17,177 nucleotides of DNA. Origin: Pseudomonadota bacterium. Lineage in GTDB: Bacteria; Pseudomonadota; Alphaproteobacteria; Rhodospirillales; 2-02-FULL-58-16. This document shows, piece by piece, positions 7,276 to 13,686 of this stretch. Numbering within the stretch: position 1 is the first letter of the stretch; each line of letters begins with the position of its first letter. Made by a program: the position numbers and the translations under genes. The stretch covers positions 1-17,177 of the forward strand of contig JADFTO010000025.1 in assembly GCA_022560215.1 (NCBI GenBank). The letters run 5' to 3'. The notes beneath the pieces are model-generated. The model was given only the letters and a program-made list of their open reading frames with translations. It was not told the origin of the DNA and searched no databases.

Positions 7276-7638
7276 ATGGCAAAAAACACCCAACTCTTTC
7301 GGCGGCGGCGGCGGCGCACCCGTCTCCAGATCGCCCGCCGCGGGGGGACGCGGCCGCGCCTTTCCGTGTTCCGCTCGGGCAAGCACATCTACGCCCAGGT
7401 CATCGATGACGCCAGGGGCGTGACCCTGGCGGCCGCGTCCAGCCTGGACGTGGGACTGAAGAAGAAGCTCAATACCTACGCCGACGTGAACGCGGCCGGG
7501 GAGGTCGGCAAGCTGATCGCCGGGAGAGCGCTCGACGCCGGCGTCAAGGAAGTGATTTTCGACCGCGGCGGCTATCTGTATCATGGCCGGGTGAAGGCCC
7601 TGGCCGCGGCGGCCCGCGAGGCCGGCCTGTTTTTCTAG
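7276..7638 (+). CDS. rplR: Large-subunit ribosomal protein L18
   Basis: L18 binds 5S rRNA and brings it into the central protuberance with L5. The 120-residue product has a basic N-terminus (FRRRRRRTRLQIARRGGTRP), then RLSVFRSGKHIYAQVIDD, AAGEVGKLIAGRALDAGV and the end FDRGGYLYHGRVKALAAAA followed by REAGLFF. All are L18 hallmarks. The ATG follows the rplF stop by three bases; the ribosome binding site is weak (GTAGG), consistent with coupling to rplF. Confidence 0.98.
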   Translation: MAKNTQLFRRRRRRTRLQIARRGGTRPRLSVFRSGKHIYAQVIDDARGVTLAAASSLDVGLKKKLNTYADVNAAGEVGKLIAGRALDAGVKEVIFDRGGYLYHGRVKALAAAAREAGLFF

Positions 7639-7650
7639 GGAGTGATGGTC

Positions 7651-8232
7651 ATGGCACAAGCGCCCGGCGCATCGAGAGGACGGAACCGGCAATCCCGCGA
7701 GGATCCGGAACTGCTGGACAAGCTCGTCCACATCAACCGCGTGGCCAAGGTGGTGAAGGGCGGCCGTCGGTTCTCCTTCGCCGCCCTGGTGGTGGCCGGA
7801 GACGGCAACGGCCGGGTCGGATTCGGAACCGGCAAGGCGAAAGAGGTCCCGGAAGCCATCCGCAAGGCCACCGAACAGGCCAAGCGCAAGATGATCCGCG
7901 TGCCCCTTCGCGACGGCCGCACCCTGCATCACGACGTGACGGGCCGGTTCGGCGCCGGCAAGGTGGTGGTCCGCAGCGCGCCGCCGGGCACCGGCATCAT
8001 CGCCGGCGGGCCCATGCGCGCCGTTTTCGAGACTCTCGGCATGCAGGACGTGGTCGCCAAGTCCATCGGCACCTCCAACCCCCACAACATGATCAAGGCG
8101 ACTTTCGACGCCTTGCAAAACACCGCCACTCCCAAGAGCGTCGCGGCCCGCCGCGGCAAGAAGGTCGGCGACATCATCTCCCGCCGCGGCTCCAGGAAAA
8201 CCGTGGCGGCCAAGGAAGCCGCTAAGGACTGA
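7651..8232 (+). CDS. rpsE: Small-subunit ribosomal protein S5
   Basis: S5 lies at the mRNA entry channel and influences decoding accuracy. From the ATG at 7651 the product is 193 residues. It shows the N-terminal S5 domain (LDKLVHINRVAKVVKGGRRF, FAALVVAGDGNGRVGFGTGK) and the C-terminal part with KVVVRSAPPGTGIIAGGPMR and AKSIGTSNPHNMIKATFDAL. In-frame GTG (7642) and ATG (7645) starts are possible, but AGGGA at 7637-7641 is correctly spaced only for 7651. The last codons carry AAGGA for rpmD. Confidence 0.97.
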   Translation: MAQAPGASRGRNRQSREDPELLDKLVHINRVAKVVKGGRRFSFAALVVAGDGNGRVGFGTGKAKEVPEAIRKATEQAKRKMIRVPLRDGRTLHHDVTGRFGAGKVVVRSAPPGTGIIAGGPMRAVFETLGMQDVVAKSIGTSNPHNMIKATFDALQNTATPKSVAARRGKKVGDIISRRGSRKTVAAKEAAKD

Positions 8233-8235
8233 TCC

Positions 8236-8427
8236 ATGGCAGGGAAGAAGACAATCACGGTCACCCAAACGGGGAGCCCCATCGGCCGGCCGAAGGATCA
8301 GCGGGCGACCCTGGTCGGTCTCGGACTCAACAAGATGCACAGAAGCCGCACCCTCGAGGACACGCCCGCCGTTCGCGGCATGATCGCCAAGGTCCTCCAC
8401 CTGGTCAGGGTCGAGGAAGCGGACTGA
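8236..8427 (+). CDS. rpmD: Large-subunit ribosomal protein L30
   Basis: L30 is a small 23S rRNA binding protein on the 50S surface. The 63-residue product has the family pattern TITVTQTGSPIGRPKDQRAT, LVGLGLNKMHRSRTLEDTP and VRGMIAKVLHLVRVEE. It starts three bases after the rpsE stop, with AAGGA in the rpsE end as ribosome binding site. Position between rpsE and rplO is canonical. Ordinary. Confidence 0.97.
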   Translation: MAGKKTITVTQTGSPIGRPKDQRATLVGLGLNKMHRSRTLEDTPAVRGMIAKVLHLVRVEEAD

Positions 8428-8443
8428 ATGGGATGCGAAGGCA

Positions 8444-9172
8444 ATGAAACTCAACCAGTTGAGAGATAATCCCGGCTCCCGCAAGGCGGCAAGGCGGCTG
8501 GGCCGGGGCAATGGCTCGGGCCGGGGCGGCACCTCGGGACGCGGCCACAAGGGCCAGAAGTCCCGCAGCGGCGTTTCCCTGTTGGGTTTCGAGGGCGGCC
8601 AGATGCCCCTCTACAGGCGGTTGCCCAAGCGCGGATTCAAGAACCCCTTCCGCAAGAACTACGCCGTCGTCAACATCGGATCGCTCCAGCGCGCCGTCGA
8701 CGCGGGCAGGCTGGATGCCTCCAAGCCCGTCAGCGAAGAAGCCGTCCTGGCGGCGGGCCTGGTCAAGAACCGCCGCGACGGTGTCAGGCTCCTGGCCAAG
8801 GGAGCGCTCAACGCGAAGCTGACCATCGAGGTGACAGGCGCTTCCGAGGCCGCCAAGGCCGCCGTCGCCGCCGCCGGCGGCAAGGTCGTCGTGACCGGGC
8901 GGGAGGACGCCAAGGCCAGGAAAGCCGAGAAGGCCGAACAGGCCGCTGCCAGGAAAGCCGGGAAAGTGGAGAAAGCCGAACGGGCCGCCGCCGGCAAGGA
9001 AGGCAAGGAAGAAAAAGAAACCAAGGCCGGCAAGAAGGGCGGGAAAGATAAAGCCGGCAAGGCCAGCGAGGTCGCCGGCAAGGCCGACGAGGCCAAAAAA
9101 GCCGACAAAGGCGAAAAATCCGGCAAGCAAGACAAGGGCGGAGAAGACGCCGCCGGCGAGGGGGAGGGCTGA
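8444..9172 (+). CDS. rplO: Large-subunit ribosomal protein L15 with about 90-residue Lys/Ala/Glu/Gly tail
   Basis: L15 joins late in 50S assembly and contacts 23S rRNA domains II and V. Residues 1-152 are a normal L15: LNQLRDNPGSRKAARRLGRG, the Gly/Arg-rich SGRGHKGQKSRSGV, GFEGGQMPLYRRLPKRGF and the usual end AAVAAAGGKV. The E. coli protein ends here at 144 residues, whereas this one runs to 242. The extra segment (residues 153-242, bases 8900-9169) is low-complexity, about 22 Lys against about 21 acidic residues by my count, with recurring KAEKAE, AGK and ADK units, like histone-H1-type tails; it is probably disordered or partly helical. GEGEG at the end is encoded by the G-rich ribosome binding site of secY, whose ATG overlaps the stop (TGATG). 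Confidence 0.96.
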   Translation: MKLNQLRDNPGSRKAARRLGRGNGSGRGGTSGRGHKGQKSRSGVSLLGFEGGQMPLYRRLPKRGFKNPFRKNYAVVNIGSLQRAVDAGRLDASKPVSEEAVLAAGLVKNRRDGVRLLAKGALNAKLTIEVTGASEAAKAAVAAAGGKVVVTGREDAKARKAEKAEQAAARKAGKVEKAERAAAGKEGKEEKETKAGKKGGKDKAGKASEVAGKADEAKKADKGEKSGKQDKGGEDAAGEGEG

Positions 9173-10515
9173 TGGCGTCGGCCGCCGAACAGTTCGCCAG
9201 CAACCTCAATCTCGGGGCCTTCGCCAAGGCCACCGAGTTGAAAAAGCGCCTATGGTTCACCCTCGGCGCCTTGATCGTTTACCGGCTGGGCACTTACATC
9301 CCGTTGCCGGGAATCGACCCGGTGGCCCTCAAGGACATATTCGAACGGAACGCCGGCGGCATCCTCGGCATGTTCGACATGTTCGCGGGCGGGGCACTGA
9401 GCCGCATGACCATCTTCGCGCTCAACATCATGCCCTACATCACGGCCTCCATCATCATGCAGTTGATGACGGCCGTCTCGCCCCATATGGAGGCGCTCAA
9501 GAAGGAAGGGGAGGCGGGGCGCAAGAAGATCAACCAATACACCCGTTACGGCACCGTTCTGATCACGGCGTTGCAGGCCTACGGCATAGCCGTCGGCCTC
9601 GAGGGCATGCAGTCGAGCGCCGGTTCCGCGGTCATCAATCCGGGCCTGTTCTTCCGCTTCACCACGGTGGTGACCCTGGTGGGCGGCACCATGTTCCTGA
9701 TGTGGCTCGGCGAACAGATCACGGCGCGCGGCGTCGGCAACGGGATTTCCCTGATCATCTTCTCAGGCATCGTCGCCAACCTGCCCAGCGCCCTGGCCGG
9801 GACCCTGGAGTTGGGCCGCACCGGGGCGCTGTCGACGGTGTTCATCATCTTCCTGCTGATCATGGCGGTGGGCGTGATCTTCTTCATCGTCTTCATCGAG
9901 CGGGCGCAGCGCCGCATCATCGTCCAGTATCCGAAGCGTCAGACGGGCAACCGCATGTACGGCGGGGAGAGCTCGCACCTGCCCTTGAAGATCAACACGT
10001 CGGGCGTCATCCCCCTGATCTTCGCCAGTTCCATCCTGCTCATGCCGATCACGATCATCGGCTTCTCGGCGAGCCAGGGACCGGACTGGGTGACCACCAT
10101 TAGCGCCTATCTGGGGCGCGGCCAGCCCCTCTATCATGCGATATTCGTCTCCCTCATCGTGTTCTTCGCCTTCTTCTACACGGCGGTCGTGTTCAACCCG
10201 ACGGAGACGGCGGACAACCTCAAGAAATACGGCGGCTTCATCCCCGGCATCCGCCCCGGCAAGAACACGGCCGAATACCTGGACCGGGTGCTGACCCGGC
10301 TGACGGTGGTCGGCGCCGCCTACCTGGCGGCGGTGGCTCTCCTGCCCGAGATCCTGATAGCCAAGTACTCGGTGCCGTTCTTCTTCGGCGGCACCAGCCT
10401 TTTGATCGTGGTCACCGTGACCATGGACACGGTGACCCAGATCCAGTCCCACCTGTTGGCCCATCAATACGAGGGGCTGATCAAGAAATCCAAGCTCAGG
10501 GGCCGGCGGGGGTGA
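9172..10515 (+). CDS. secY: Sec translocon channel subunit SecY
   Basis: SecY forms the protein-conducting channel of the inner membrane with SecE and SecG, working with SecA and ribosomes. The 447-residue length is standard and ten hydrophobic segments are expected; clear ones include IFALNIMPYITASIIMQLM and LVGGTMFLMWLGEQI. Hallmarks: LPGIDPVALKDIF, GARGVGNGISLIIFSGIV-type block (ARGVGNGISLIIF), IEAQRR-like cytosolic loop (ERAQRRIIVQYPKR), INTSGVIPLIFASSIL and FNPTETADNLKKYGGFIPGI. The start overlaps the rplO stop by one base and the end overlaps adk by four, placing secretion, ribosome synthesis and adenylate metabolism on one transcript. Confidence 0.98.
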   Translation: MASAAEQFASNLNLGAFAKATELKKRLWFTLGALIVYRLGTYIPLPGIDPVALKDIFERNAGGILGMFDMFAGGALSRMTIFALNIMPYITASIIMQLMTAVSPHMEALKKEGEAGRKKINQYTRYGTVLITALQAYGIAVGLEGMQSSAGSAVINPGLFFRFTTVVTLVGGTMFLMWLGEQITARGVGNGISLIIFSGIVANLPSALAGTLELGRTGALSTVFIIFLLIMAVGVIFFIVFIERAQRRIIVQYPKRQTGNRMYGGESSHLPLKINTSGVIPLIFASSILLMPITIIGFSASQGPDWVTTISAYLGRGQPLYHAIFVSLIVFFAFFYTAVVFNPTETADNLKKYGGFIPGIRPGKNTAEYLDRVLTRLTVVGAAYLAAVALLPEILIAKYSVPFFFGGTSLLIVVTVTMDTVTQIQSHLLAHQYEGLIKKSKLRGRRG

Positions 10516-11156
10516 TCATCGTCATCCTGGGAACGCCGGGATCAGGCAAGGGAACCCAGGCCAGGCGGTTGGCCGAACGTGGCAACATCATTCAGCTTTC
10601 GACCGGCGACATGCTGCGCGCCGAGGTCGCCCGGGGCAGCGACCTGGGACTCAAGGTGAAGAAGATCATGGAGTCAGGCGACCTGGTTTCCGACGACATC
10701 ATCCTCGACATGATCGCCGAGCGCATCGGCCGGGACGATTGCCGGAACGGTTTCATCCTCGACGGGTTCCCCCGCACCACGCCCCAGGCGGAGGCCCTGG
10801 ACGGGATGCTGGCCGAGCGGGGCCTGACCATCGATCACGTCTTCGAGCTGGAGACCGATGACGATATCCTGGTGGAGCGCATCTCCGGCCGCTTCACCTG
10901 CGCCGCCTGCGGGGCCCTTTACCACGATAGATTGAACCCGCCCCGGGTCACGGAGGTCTGCGACGAATGCGGCGGCGCCACCTTCAACCGGCGCGCCGAC
11001 GACAACGCCGAAACGGTGCGCCAGCGGCTCCTGGCCTATCACGAGCAGACGGCGCCGGTTCTCGCCTACTATCACGACAAGGGCGCCTTGCGGGGCATCG
11101 ACGGCATGGCCGGCATCGACCAAGTGACTGGGCAATTGAATGAAATTACGGGTTAG
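10512..11156 (+). CDS. adk: Adenylate kinase, zinc-LID type
   Basis: Adk interconverts ATP + AMP and 2 ADP in the cytoplasm. The 214-residue product has a P-loop GTPGSGKGT at residues 7-15, the AMP-binding STGDMLR (30-36) and GFPRT (85-89), and a long LID at about 122-159. The LID carries four cysteines, Cys130, Cys133, Cys150 and Cys153 (CAAC and CDEC), the pattern of zinc-binding adenylate kinases. The start is GTG at 10512, four bases inside secY (GTGA), and gives the expected MIIVILG N-terminus; no ATG start fits. The secY-adk order is common in this lineage. Confidence 0.97.
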   Translation: MIIVILGTPGSGKGTQARRLAERGNIIQLSTGDMLRAEVARGSDLGLKVKKIMESGDLVSDDIILDMIAERIGRDDCRNGFILDGFPRTTPQAEALDGMLAERGLTIDHVFELETDDDILVERISGRFTCAACGALYHDRLNPPRVTEVCDECGGATFNRRADDNAETVRQRLLAYHEQTAPVLAYYHDKGALRGIDGMAGIDQVTGQLNEITG

Positions 11157-11168
11157 GGGAGTACGGTT

Positions 11169-11181
11169 CTTGGGACCCAAG
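11169..11181. repeat. 13-bp palindrome upstream of the alpha-operon promoter
   Basis: CTTGGGACCCAAG is a perfect odd-length palindrome, 31 bases before the -35 box of the rpsM promoter and 12 bases after the adk stop. It could fold as a 5-bp stem with a 3-base loop or be a protein site; no T-run follows, so it does not look like a terminator. Function unknown. Confidence 0.45.
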
Positions 11182-11212
11182 CAGGGTGCCGAATTGAGCC
11201 GAAGCCAGCGTG

Positions 11213-11240
11213 TTGACTTGAAACCGGGAGCGACTATAAT
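11213..11240 (+). promoter_or_regulatory. Strong sigma-70-type promoter for rpsM-rpsK-rpoA-rplQ
   Basis: The -35 box TTGACT (11213-11218) and a perfect -10 box TATAAT (11235-11240) are 16 bp apart, in the only long spacer (159 bases) of the superoperon. Transcription should begin near 11247, leaving a leader of about 70 bases before rpsM. It lets the alpha operon be transcribed independently of read-through from secY-adk. The match to consensus is seen directly; activity is inferred. Confidence 0.85.
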
Positions 11241-11301
11241 CGCGCCTCCTCGGTGGGCCGTTTTCGTTCAAAACCAGGGTTTAGCGTTAGAATCCAAAGT
11301 T

Positions 11302-11309
11302 AAGGAGGG
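11302..11309 (+). promoter_or_regulatory. Near-perfect Shine-Dalgarno sequence deciding the TTG start of rpsM
   Basis: AAGGAGGG lies six bases before the TTG at 11316. It is the strongest ribosome binding site in the ribosomal region and plausibly compensates for the weak start codon. A CCTCCT at 11245-11250, at or near the predicted transcript 5' end, could pair with its AGGAGG. Confidence 0.8.
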
Positions 11310-11315
11310 TCAGCT

Positions 11316-11693
11316 TTGGCGCGTATAGCCGGCGTAAACATTCCGACCCAGAAGCGGGTCGTGATCGCGCTGACCTACATTCACGGAATCGGCCGGACCA
11401 AGGCCCGGGAAATCTGCGACAGGGTCGCCATCCCGTCCGAACGGCGGGTCAACGAGCTTACCGACGATGAGTTGGTGCACATCCGCGAGGCCATCGACAG
11501 CGACTATCAGGTAGAGGGCGAACTCCGGCGCGAGGTGGCCATGAACGTAAAAAGGCTCATGGACCTTGGCTGTTACCGGGGGCTCAGGCATCGCCGCGGC
11601 TTGCCCGTTCGCGGACAGCGCACCCATACCAATGCGCGTACCCGCAAGGGCCCCGCCAAGGCCATCGCCGGCAAGAAGAAAGTGGCCAGGTAA
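11316..11693 (+). CDS. rpsM: Small-subunit ribosomal protein S13 (TTG start)
   Basis: S13 lies in the 30S head, pairs with S19 and contacts L5 and P-site tRNA. The 125-residue product begins, with TTG read as Met, MARIAGVNIPTQKRVVIAL, exactly the family start, so the TTG is well supported. Further hallmarks are LTYIHGIGRTKAREIC (helix-hairpin region) and the C-terminal LGCYRGLRHRRGLPVRGQ followed by RTHTNARTRKGP. It is the first gene after the internal promoter and its very strong ribosome binding site. rpsK follows by four bases. Confidence 0.98.
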   Translation: MARIAGVNIPTQKRVVIALTYIHGIGRTKAREICDRVAIPSERRVNELTDDELVHIREAIDSDYQVEGELRREVAMNVKRLMDLGCYRGLRHRRGLPVRGQRTHTNARTRKGPAKAIAGKKKVAR

Positions 11694-11697
11694 TACC

Positions 11698-12090
11698 ATG
11701 GCGAAGACAGCCACCCGCCGCCCCCGCCGCAAGGAACGTAAGAACATCGCTTCGGGCGTGGCCCATGTGAACGCCACGTTCAACAACACCATGATCACCA
11801 TCACCGACGCCCAGGGCAACACCATCGCCTGGTCCTCGGCCGGCAGCCAGGGATTCAAGGGATCGCGCAAATCGACCCCCTATGCCGCCCAGATGGCCGG
11901 AGAGGATGCGGGCCGCAAGGCCATGGAACACGGCATGAAAACCCTGGAAGTGGAGGTCAAGGGCCCGGGATCGGGCCGTGAATCGGCTCTGCGCGCCTTG
12001 CAGGCCGTGGGTTTCACCATAACGGCCATCCGTGACGTGACGTCCATCCCCCATAACGGGTGCCGTCCCCGCAAGCGCCGCCGGGTCTGA
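11698..12090 (+). CDS. rpsK: Small-subunit ribosomal protein S11
   Basis: S11 forms part of the 30S platform near the E site and Shine-Dalgarno helix. The 130-residue product starts MAKTATRRPRRKERKNIASG and has GVAHVNATFNNTMITITDAQ, SSAGSQGFKGSRKSTPYAAQ and the end SIPHNGCRPRKRRRV. Here the usual alphaproteobacterial neighbour rpoA follows directly, with no rpsD. The ATG at 11698 is chosen over an in-frame start at 11566 inside rpsM because it gives the family N-terminus. Confidence 0.98.
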   Translation: MAKTATRRPRRKERKNIASGVAHVNATFNNTMITITDAQGNTIAWSSAGSQGFKGSRKSTPYAAQMAGEDAGRKAMEHGMKTLEVEVKGPGSGRESALRALQAVGFTITAIRDVTSIPHNGCRPRKRRRV

Positions 12091-12110
12091 GGCGGCTTAA
12101 ATCTTTGAAG

Positions 12111-12127
12111 CCCGGCCCCGCGCCGGG
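12111..12127 (+). repeat. GC-rich hairpin in the rpsK-rpoA spacer
   Basis: CCCGGC and GCCGGG form a perfect 6-bp stem with a 5-base loop, about 40 bases before the rpoA start. No T-run follows, so it is not a standard terminator. It might tune the rpsK/rpoA ratio through RNA stability or pausing (inference). Confidence 0.5.
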
Positions 12128-12167
12128 AAATCCGATGGTTCATCAAATCACAAAAGAGGTACCACTC

Positions 12168-13184
12168 TTGATTCAGAAGAACTGGCACGAACTCATCAAG
12201 CCCCCCAAGCTGGACGTGGTTCCGGGCGCCGATCCGCGGCGCACGGCCACCATCGTCGCCGAGCCCCTGGAGCGGGGTTTCGGACTGACGCTGGGCAATT
12301 CGCTTCGGCGCATCCTGTTGTCCACGCTTCAGGGGGCGGCCGTGACCGCCGTGCAGATCGACAACGTCCTGCACGAATTCTCATCCATACCCGGCGTCCG
12401 CGAGGACGTCACCGACATCGTGCTCAACATCAAGTCCATGGGCCTCCGCATGAGCGCCGAAGGACCCAAGCGGATGACGCTCAAGGCCAAGAAGCCGGGC
12501 GAGGTGACGGCTTCCATGATCGAGACCGGACCCGATATCGAGATCATGGACCCGGACCTGGTCATCTGCTCCCTGGACAAGGGCGCCAGCATTTCCATGG
12601 AAATGACCGTGGAACACGGCAAGGGCTACGTGCCGGCGGCGCAGAACCGGCCCGAGGATTCGCCCATCGGCCTGATCCCCGTGGACGCCGTGTTTTCCCC
12701 GGTGCGCAAGGTCGCCTACAAGGTGGAGAATACCCGCGTCGGGCAGGTCACGGACCACGACAAGCTGTCCCTGGAAGTCACCACCAACGGCGCCGTCCGT
12801 CCCGACGACGCGGTGGCGCTGGCCGCCAGGATCCTTCAGGACCAGTTGCAGCTCTTCATCAACTTCGAGGAGCCGCAGGTGGCCGTGGCCGAGGAACAGA
12901 CGGACGAGCTGCCCTTCAACAAGAATCTCCTGCGCAAGGTGGACGAGCTGGAGCTCTCGGTGCGCTCGGCCAACTGCCTGAAGAACGACAACATCATCTA
13001 TATCGGTGATCTCGTCCTGAAGACGGAATCCGACATGCTCAGGACTCCCAATTTTGGCCGCAAATCCCTGAACGAGATCAAGGAAGTGCTCATCCAGATG
13101 GGGCTGCACCTGGGCATGGAGATCGTCAACTGGCCGCCCGAGAACATCGAGGAGCTGGCCAGGAAGCTCGAGGAACCCTACTAA
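12168..13184 (+). CDS. rpoA: RNA polymerase alpha subunit (TTG start)
   Basis: The alpha subunit dimer nucleates RNA polymerase assembly, and its C-terminal domain contacts UP elements and activators. Reading TTG at 12168 as Met gives MIQKNWHELIKPPKLDVVPG and 338 residues, the normal alphaproteobacterial form. AGAGGT eight bases upstream supports it; an ATG at 12135 would add 11 atypical residues and lacks a good ribosome binding site. The N-terminal domain (about 1-235) shows EPLERGFGLTLGNSLRRILL and HEFSSIPGVREDVTDIVLN. A linker leads to the C-terminal domain (about 255-330), with LSVRSANCLKNDNI, whose Arg266 corresponds to the DNA-contacting Arg265 of E. coli, and TPNFGRKSLNEIKEVL. Confidence 0.97.
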   Translation: MIQKNWHELIKPPKLDVVPGADPRRTATIVAEPLERGFGLTLGNSLRRILLSTLQGAAVTAVQIDNVLHEFSSIPGVREDVTDIVLNIKSMGLRMSAEGPKRMTLKAKKPGEVTASMIETGPDIEIMDPDLVICSLDKGASISMEMTVEHGKGYVPAAQNRPEDSPIGLIPVDAVFSPVRKVAYKVENTRVGQVTDHDKLSLEVTTNGAVRPDDAVALAARILQDQLQLFINFEEPQVAVAEEQTDELPFNKNLLRKVDELELSVRSANCLKNDNIIYIGDLVLKTESDMLRTPNFGRKSLNEIKEVLIQMGLHLGMEIVNWPPENIEELARKLEEPY

Positions 13185-13193
13185 GGAATTGCA

Positions 13194-13214
13194 GCCGCCC
13201 CGTCTCGGGGGGGC
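13194..13214 (+). repeat. Hairpin between rpoA and rplQ
   Basis: GCC-G-CCCCG-TCT-CGGGG-G-GGC folds into a stem of 5 plus 3 bp with one G/G mismatch and a 3-base loop. It ends directly before AAGGA (13215-13219), the rplQ ribosome binding site. There is no T-run. It could influence rplQ translation or RNA processing between rpoA and rplQ (inference). Confidence 0.5.
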
Positions 13215-13228
13215 AAGGATGTATCGCC

Positions 13229-13660
13229 ATGCGCCACCGCCTGAGCGGCCGCAAATTAAACCGCACCAGTTCCCACCGCAAGGCCATGTTCTCCAACATG
13301 GCTGTGTCCCTGCTCACCCACGAGCAGATCACGACCACCCTGCCCAAGGCCAAGGAACTGCGCCGGGTGGCCGACAAGATGATCACGCTCGCCAAGCGCG
13401 GCGGCCTGCACGCCCGCCGCCAGGCCCTGTCGTTCCTCGCCGACAAGGGGGTGGTGGGCAAGCTGTTCGGGCCCCTGGCGGAACGCTACAAGGACCGCCC
13501 CGGAGGCTACACCCGGGTGCTCAAAGCCGGTTTCCGATACGGCGACAGCGCGCCCATGGCCGTCATCGAACTGGTGGACCGGGACCCGGACGCCAAGGGC
13601 GCGGAAGACAAGGCCCGGGTCGTCGCCGAGGAGGAAGCCATGGAGGCCGAGGCCAAATAG
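13229..13660 (+). CDS. rplQ: Large-subunit ribosomal protein L17
   Basis: L17 lies at the peptide tunnel exit region of the 50S. The 143-residue product begins MRHRLSGRKLNRTSSHRKAM, the family signature, and contains NMAVSLLTHEQITTTLPKAK and GGYTRVLKAGFRYGDSAPMA followed by VIELVDRD. After the core comes an acidic Ala/Glu tail of about 20 residues (KGAEDKARVVAEEEAMEAE). Such tails on L17 are fairly common in Alphaproteobacteria (recalled, not checked). It is the last gene of the superoperon; only 26 bases separate it from the convergent glycosyltransferase, and no clear terminator is visible. Confidence 0.98.
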   Translation: MRHRLSGRKLNRTSSHRKAMFSNMAVSLLTHEQITTTLPKAKELRRVADKMITLAKRGGLHARRQALSFLADKGVVGKLFGPLAERYKDRPGGYTRVLKAGFRYGDSAPMAVIELVDRDPDAKGAEDKARVVAEEEAMEAEAK

Positions 13661-13686
13661 GCCACGCCCCGCCTCCGTCCCGTTTT

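Noticed and set aside
6724..8550. Very long open frame on the minus strand (608 codons) and similar long antisense frames at 2854-4077, 1531-2361 and 15538-16992
   Set aside because: They lie opposite well-identified genes, arise from GC-rich codon bias, and give His/Asp/Gly-rich sequences with no family resemblance.
11157..11315. Possible rpmJ (L36) between adk and rpsM
   Set aside because: No short Lys/Arg-rich frame with the CxxC/CxxxxH pattern is present; absence here is normal for Alphaproteobacteria.
11140..11328. Small 62-codon frame spanning the adk end, the promoter and the rpsM start
   Set aside because: It runs through the promoter and ribosome binding site of rpsM, has no good ribosome binding site, and does not resemble L36 or any protein I know.
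13661..13686. Terminator between rplQ and the convergent glycosyltransferase
   Set aside because: A short T-run (13683-13686) exists but no convincing GC-rich stem precedes it on either strand.
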